Shown: positions 4,693 to 6,270 of the stretch, piece by piece | How positions within the stretch are numbered: position 1 is the first letter of the stretch | How the letters are laid out: every line of letters begins with the position of its first letter | DNA from: Candidatus Methanoplasma sp. | GTDB lineage: Archaea > Thermoplasmatota > Thermoplasmata > Methanomassiliicoccales > Methanomethylophilaceae | Assembly: GCA_031256615.1 (NCBI GenBank) | Contig: JAIRQG010000093.1 | Span: forward strand, 1 to 6,270 | Length of the DNA: 6,270 bases | Reading direction: 5' to 3' | Notes under the pieces: generated by a model | Told to the model about the DNA's origin: nothing | The model's input: only the letters and a program-made list of their open reading frames with translations | Databases searched by the model: none | Made by a program: the position numbers and the translations under genes

Positions 4693-5832
4693 ATGAAGAA
4701 GACATTGGTCCTCGTTGTGGACAGGGATGACGACTTCGGTGTCAAAGGAAAAATAAACACGCCTGTCATCGGCGTTGAAGAATGTTGCGTCGCAGCCGCG
4801 GCGTTAGGCATTGCCGACCCCGAAGATTCAGACATCAACGCCCTCTACGCAGCGGTCAACATCTACAAAGAGATAATGGCCGAAAGGAACGGGGAGGTCG
4901 AGGTAGCACTCATCGGAGGGAACGAGAAGGTGGGCCACAGGTCGGATGCGGCCGTTGTGGACGAGCTTGAGAGAGTGCTCAGCGAGGTCTCTCCGGACAG
5001 GATCATACTTGTAGGGGACGGTGCCGAGGACGAGTATGTATACCCGATAATATCGTCAAGGGTCCCCATCGATTCTGTCAGAAAGGTGTATGTGAAACAG
5101 GCTCCGGGACTGGAGGGCACCGTCTATATCCTGTCCAGGATCCTTGAGGACCCGGCCAAGAGAAAGAGGTTCCTGGTTCCTCTGGGACTCATAATAGTTC
5201 TTATCTCGCTGGTCTACATGATACCTTCGATCATATCGTACGTGAACTACGACTCTTCTTTCTCATACGTCACGACGCCTCTCGTCTTCTTCCTGATAGG
5301 TTTCTTCCTGTTGATTTACGGATATAACACTCCGGAGCTGCTTTCTATCTGGAGCAAAAATTGGATAGCCGGAATAAAAAACGGCAGCGTCACCATCACC
5401 TTCTTTTTGGTCTCGCTTCTTTTCCTGATGGTTGGGTGCATAGTTGGTTATCTTTCTCTTGAGGGCCTGTATATCCCTTCACTGCTGCACGGCGCTTTAT
5501 GGTTCGCCTCCAATGCCCTGTGGCTGTTTATTTTTGCGGTCCTGATTTATCAGATCGGCGATCTTGTGGACATGTACATCTCAACAAAAAGGATCAAGCT
5601 CAGTTTCATCATAGGAAGCATCAACCTGGTCGCGATCGGGCTGATAGCGACAGGCGCATTGGATATCGTTCTGGCATATTTCGATATGGGATTGAAGATC
5701 AACGTCTTTTTTGCTTTGGAACTTATAGCCGGCATTGTCCTGGCCCTTTTATCCGCAATACTGCGGCGCCACATGAAGGATGCCATCGAAGCCGCTGAGA
5801 TCACAAAGGATGCAGAGCGAGATGTTGCCTGA
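4693..5832 (+). CDS. DUF373 family archaeal membrane protein
   Basis: A 379-residue protein with two parts. Residues 1-155 are soluble: a first strand MKKTLVLVVDRDDDFG with an acidic D10-R-D-D-D14 motif, then GKINTPVIG (19-27), GGNEKVGHRSDA (75-86) and ILVGDGAEDEYVYPII (105-120), all typical of the archaeal DUF373 family. Basic K156-R-K-R159 then precedes six predicted membrane helices at about 160-183, 192-210, 232-254, 262-288, 302-328 and 335-356, and a charged tail. The positive-inside pattern puts the N-terminal domain in the cytoplasm. The biochemical function of the family is unknown to me. The Asp-rich strand end followed by glycine loops looks like a Rossmann-type nucleotide or metal site, which is inference. 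The last 11 nt overlap the mptE start, so the two are almost certainly co-transcribed and perhaps translationally coupled. Confidence 0.92.
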   Translation: MKKTLVLVVDRDDDFGVKGKINTPVIGVEECCVAAAALGIADPEDSDINALYAAVNIYKEIMAERNGEVEVALIGGNEKVGHRSDAAVVDELERVLSEVSPDRIILVGDGAEDEYVYPIISSRVPIDSVRKVYVKQAPGLEGTVYILSRILEDPAKRKRFLVPLGLIIVLISLVYMIPSIISYVNYDSSFSYVTTPLVFFLIGFFLLIYGYNTPELLSIWSKNWIAGIKNGSVTITFFLVSLLFLMVGCIVGYLSLEGLYIPSLLHGALWFASNALWLFIFAVLIYQIGDLVDMYISTKRIKLSFIIGSINLVAIGLIATGALDIVLAYFDMGLKINVFFALELIAGIVLALLSAILRRHMKDAIEAAEITKDAERDVA

Positions 5833-6270
5833 AGACTGGGAACCCTTATACGAAGAGATATTGGAAGACTTCGGTTATGACCGGGCATATGATGAGAGCT
5901 CGGCACGCATGCTTAAAGCGCTCATGATGAATTCCGACCTGATGCAGGACGAAGATGTCGTTGTGCATAAGAAAGCCACTGTGTTCGGGTGCAGCGATGA
6001 CCTGGAAAATGATATTAAAGCGGTCCCGCCGCAGGGAACGCTCATCGCATCCGGTTCATCGGTCGGGAGGCTGAAAGAGGCGGGCATCTTTCCCGACATA
6101 GTTGTCACGGATCTAGACGGGGAGATAGAGCCTCAGATCGAGGCAAGCAAAATGGGCGCGGTGACCTTCATGCATGCTCACGGCGATAATTCGGAACTGA
6201 TCCAAAAGCACGCACATGACTTCCTGGGACCTGTCATCCTTACAACCCAATCGCGGCCGGATAACATTGT
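5822..6270 (+). CDS. mptE: 6-hydroxymethyl-7,8-dihydropterin diphosphokinase, MptE type (partial, C-terminus beyond right edge)
   Basis: The frame opens at ATG 5822 and is still open at the window end (149 codons visible; archaeal MptE is usually about 220-240 residues). The N-terminus (LPEDWEPLYEEILEDFGYD) and the segments G78-S-S-V-G-R-L, P91-D-I-V-V-T-D-L-D-G100 and H118-A-H-G-D-N123 are characteristic of the DUF115/MptE family. These enzymes transfer diphosphate from ATP to 6-hydroxymethyl-7,8-dihydropterin in archaeal tetrahydromethanopterin or folate synthesis, replacing the unrelated bacterial FolK. The Asp-rich TDLDG loop probably binds metal and ATP. The start overlaps the DUF373 gene by 11 nt; AAGGA about 12 nt upstream is at best a weak Shine-Dalgarno, so coupled translation is likely. 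Which cofactor it serves cannot be decided from this window. Confidence 0.92.
   Translation, partial: MLPEDWEPLYEEILEDFGYDRAYDESSARMLKALMMNSDLMQDEDVVVHKKATVFGCSDDLENDIKAVPPQGTLIASGSSVGRLKEAGIFPDIVVTDLDGEIEPQIEASKMGAVTFMHAHGDNSELIQKHAHDFLGPVILTTQSRPDNI

Overview
The window is archaeal. It carries a run of archaeal/eukaryotic-type information genes (ribosomal proteins S19e, L39e and L31e, a PDCD5-family protein, aIF6), an archaeal DUF373 membrane protein and an archaeal MptE-type pterin diphosphokinase. Start sites sit about 25-30 nt after TATA-like boxes. Moderate GC, the gene set, and stop codons that are almost all TGA and never TAG suggest Thermoplasmata, possibly Methanomassiliicoccales. 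That placement is inference; the archaeal assignment is firm.

Left part (1-1133, minus strand): two tandem paralogous genes, each encoding an N-terminal double-CxxC zinc ribbon followed by several membrane helices. The distal copy runs off the left edge. The repeat unit includes the upstream promoter region, so each copy has its own TATA-like box. A hairpin and T tracts separate them. Divergent from this pair, at 1245-1835 (+), is a uracil-DNA-glycosylase-superfamily protein with four cysteines spaced for an iron-sulfur cluster and an atypical active-site motif.

Middle (1836-3936, plus strand): a roughly 240-nt intergenic stretch holds a GC-rich structured element with its own TATA-like box and a T-rich end (candidate small RNA or attenuator). 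The rps19e promoter follows, and a perfect 7-bp inverted repeat lies in the rps19e leader. Then comes a compact translation operon: rps19e, PDCD5-family gene, rpl39e (51 codons), rpl31e, eif6, with gaps of 2-12 nt or slight overlap and clear Shine-Dalgarno sites for the first four. It makes ribosome components and the 50S anti-association factor.

Right part (3937-6270): a minus-strand metallo-beta-lactamase-fold hydrolase converges on eif6 with no base between the two stop codons. Divergent from it, a DUF373 membrane protein (soluble N-terminal domain plus six predicted membrane helices) overlaps by 11 nt the start of mptE, which is cut by the right edge. The DUF373-mptE overlap implies one transcript.

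No mobile element, CRISPR array, tRNA or rRNA gene is visible. The least explained parts are the structured element at 1901-1971, the rps19e leader hairpin, the duplicated zinc-ribbon membrane genes and the unusual glycosylase active site.
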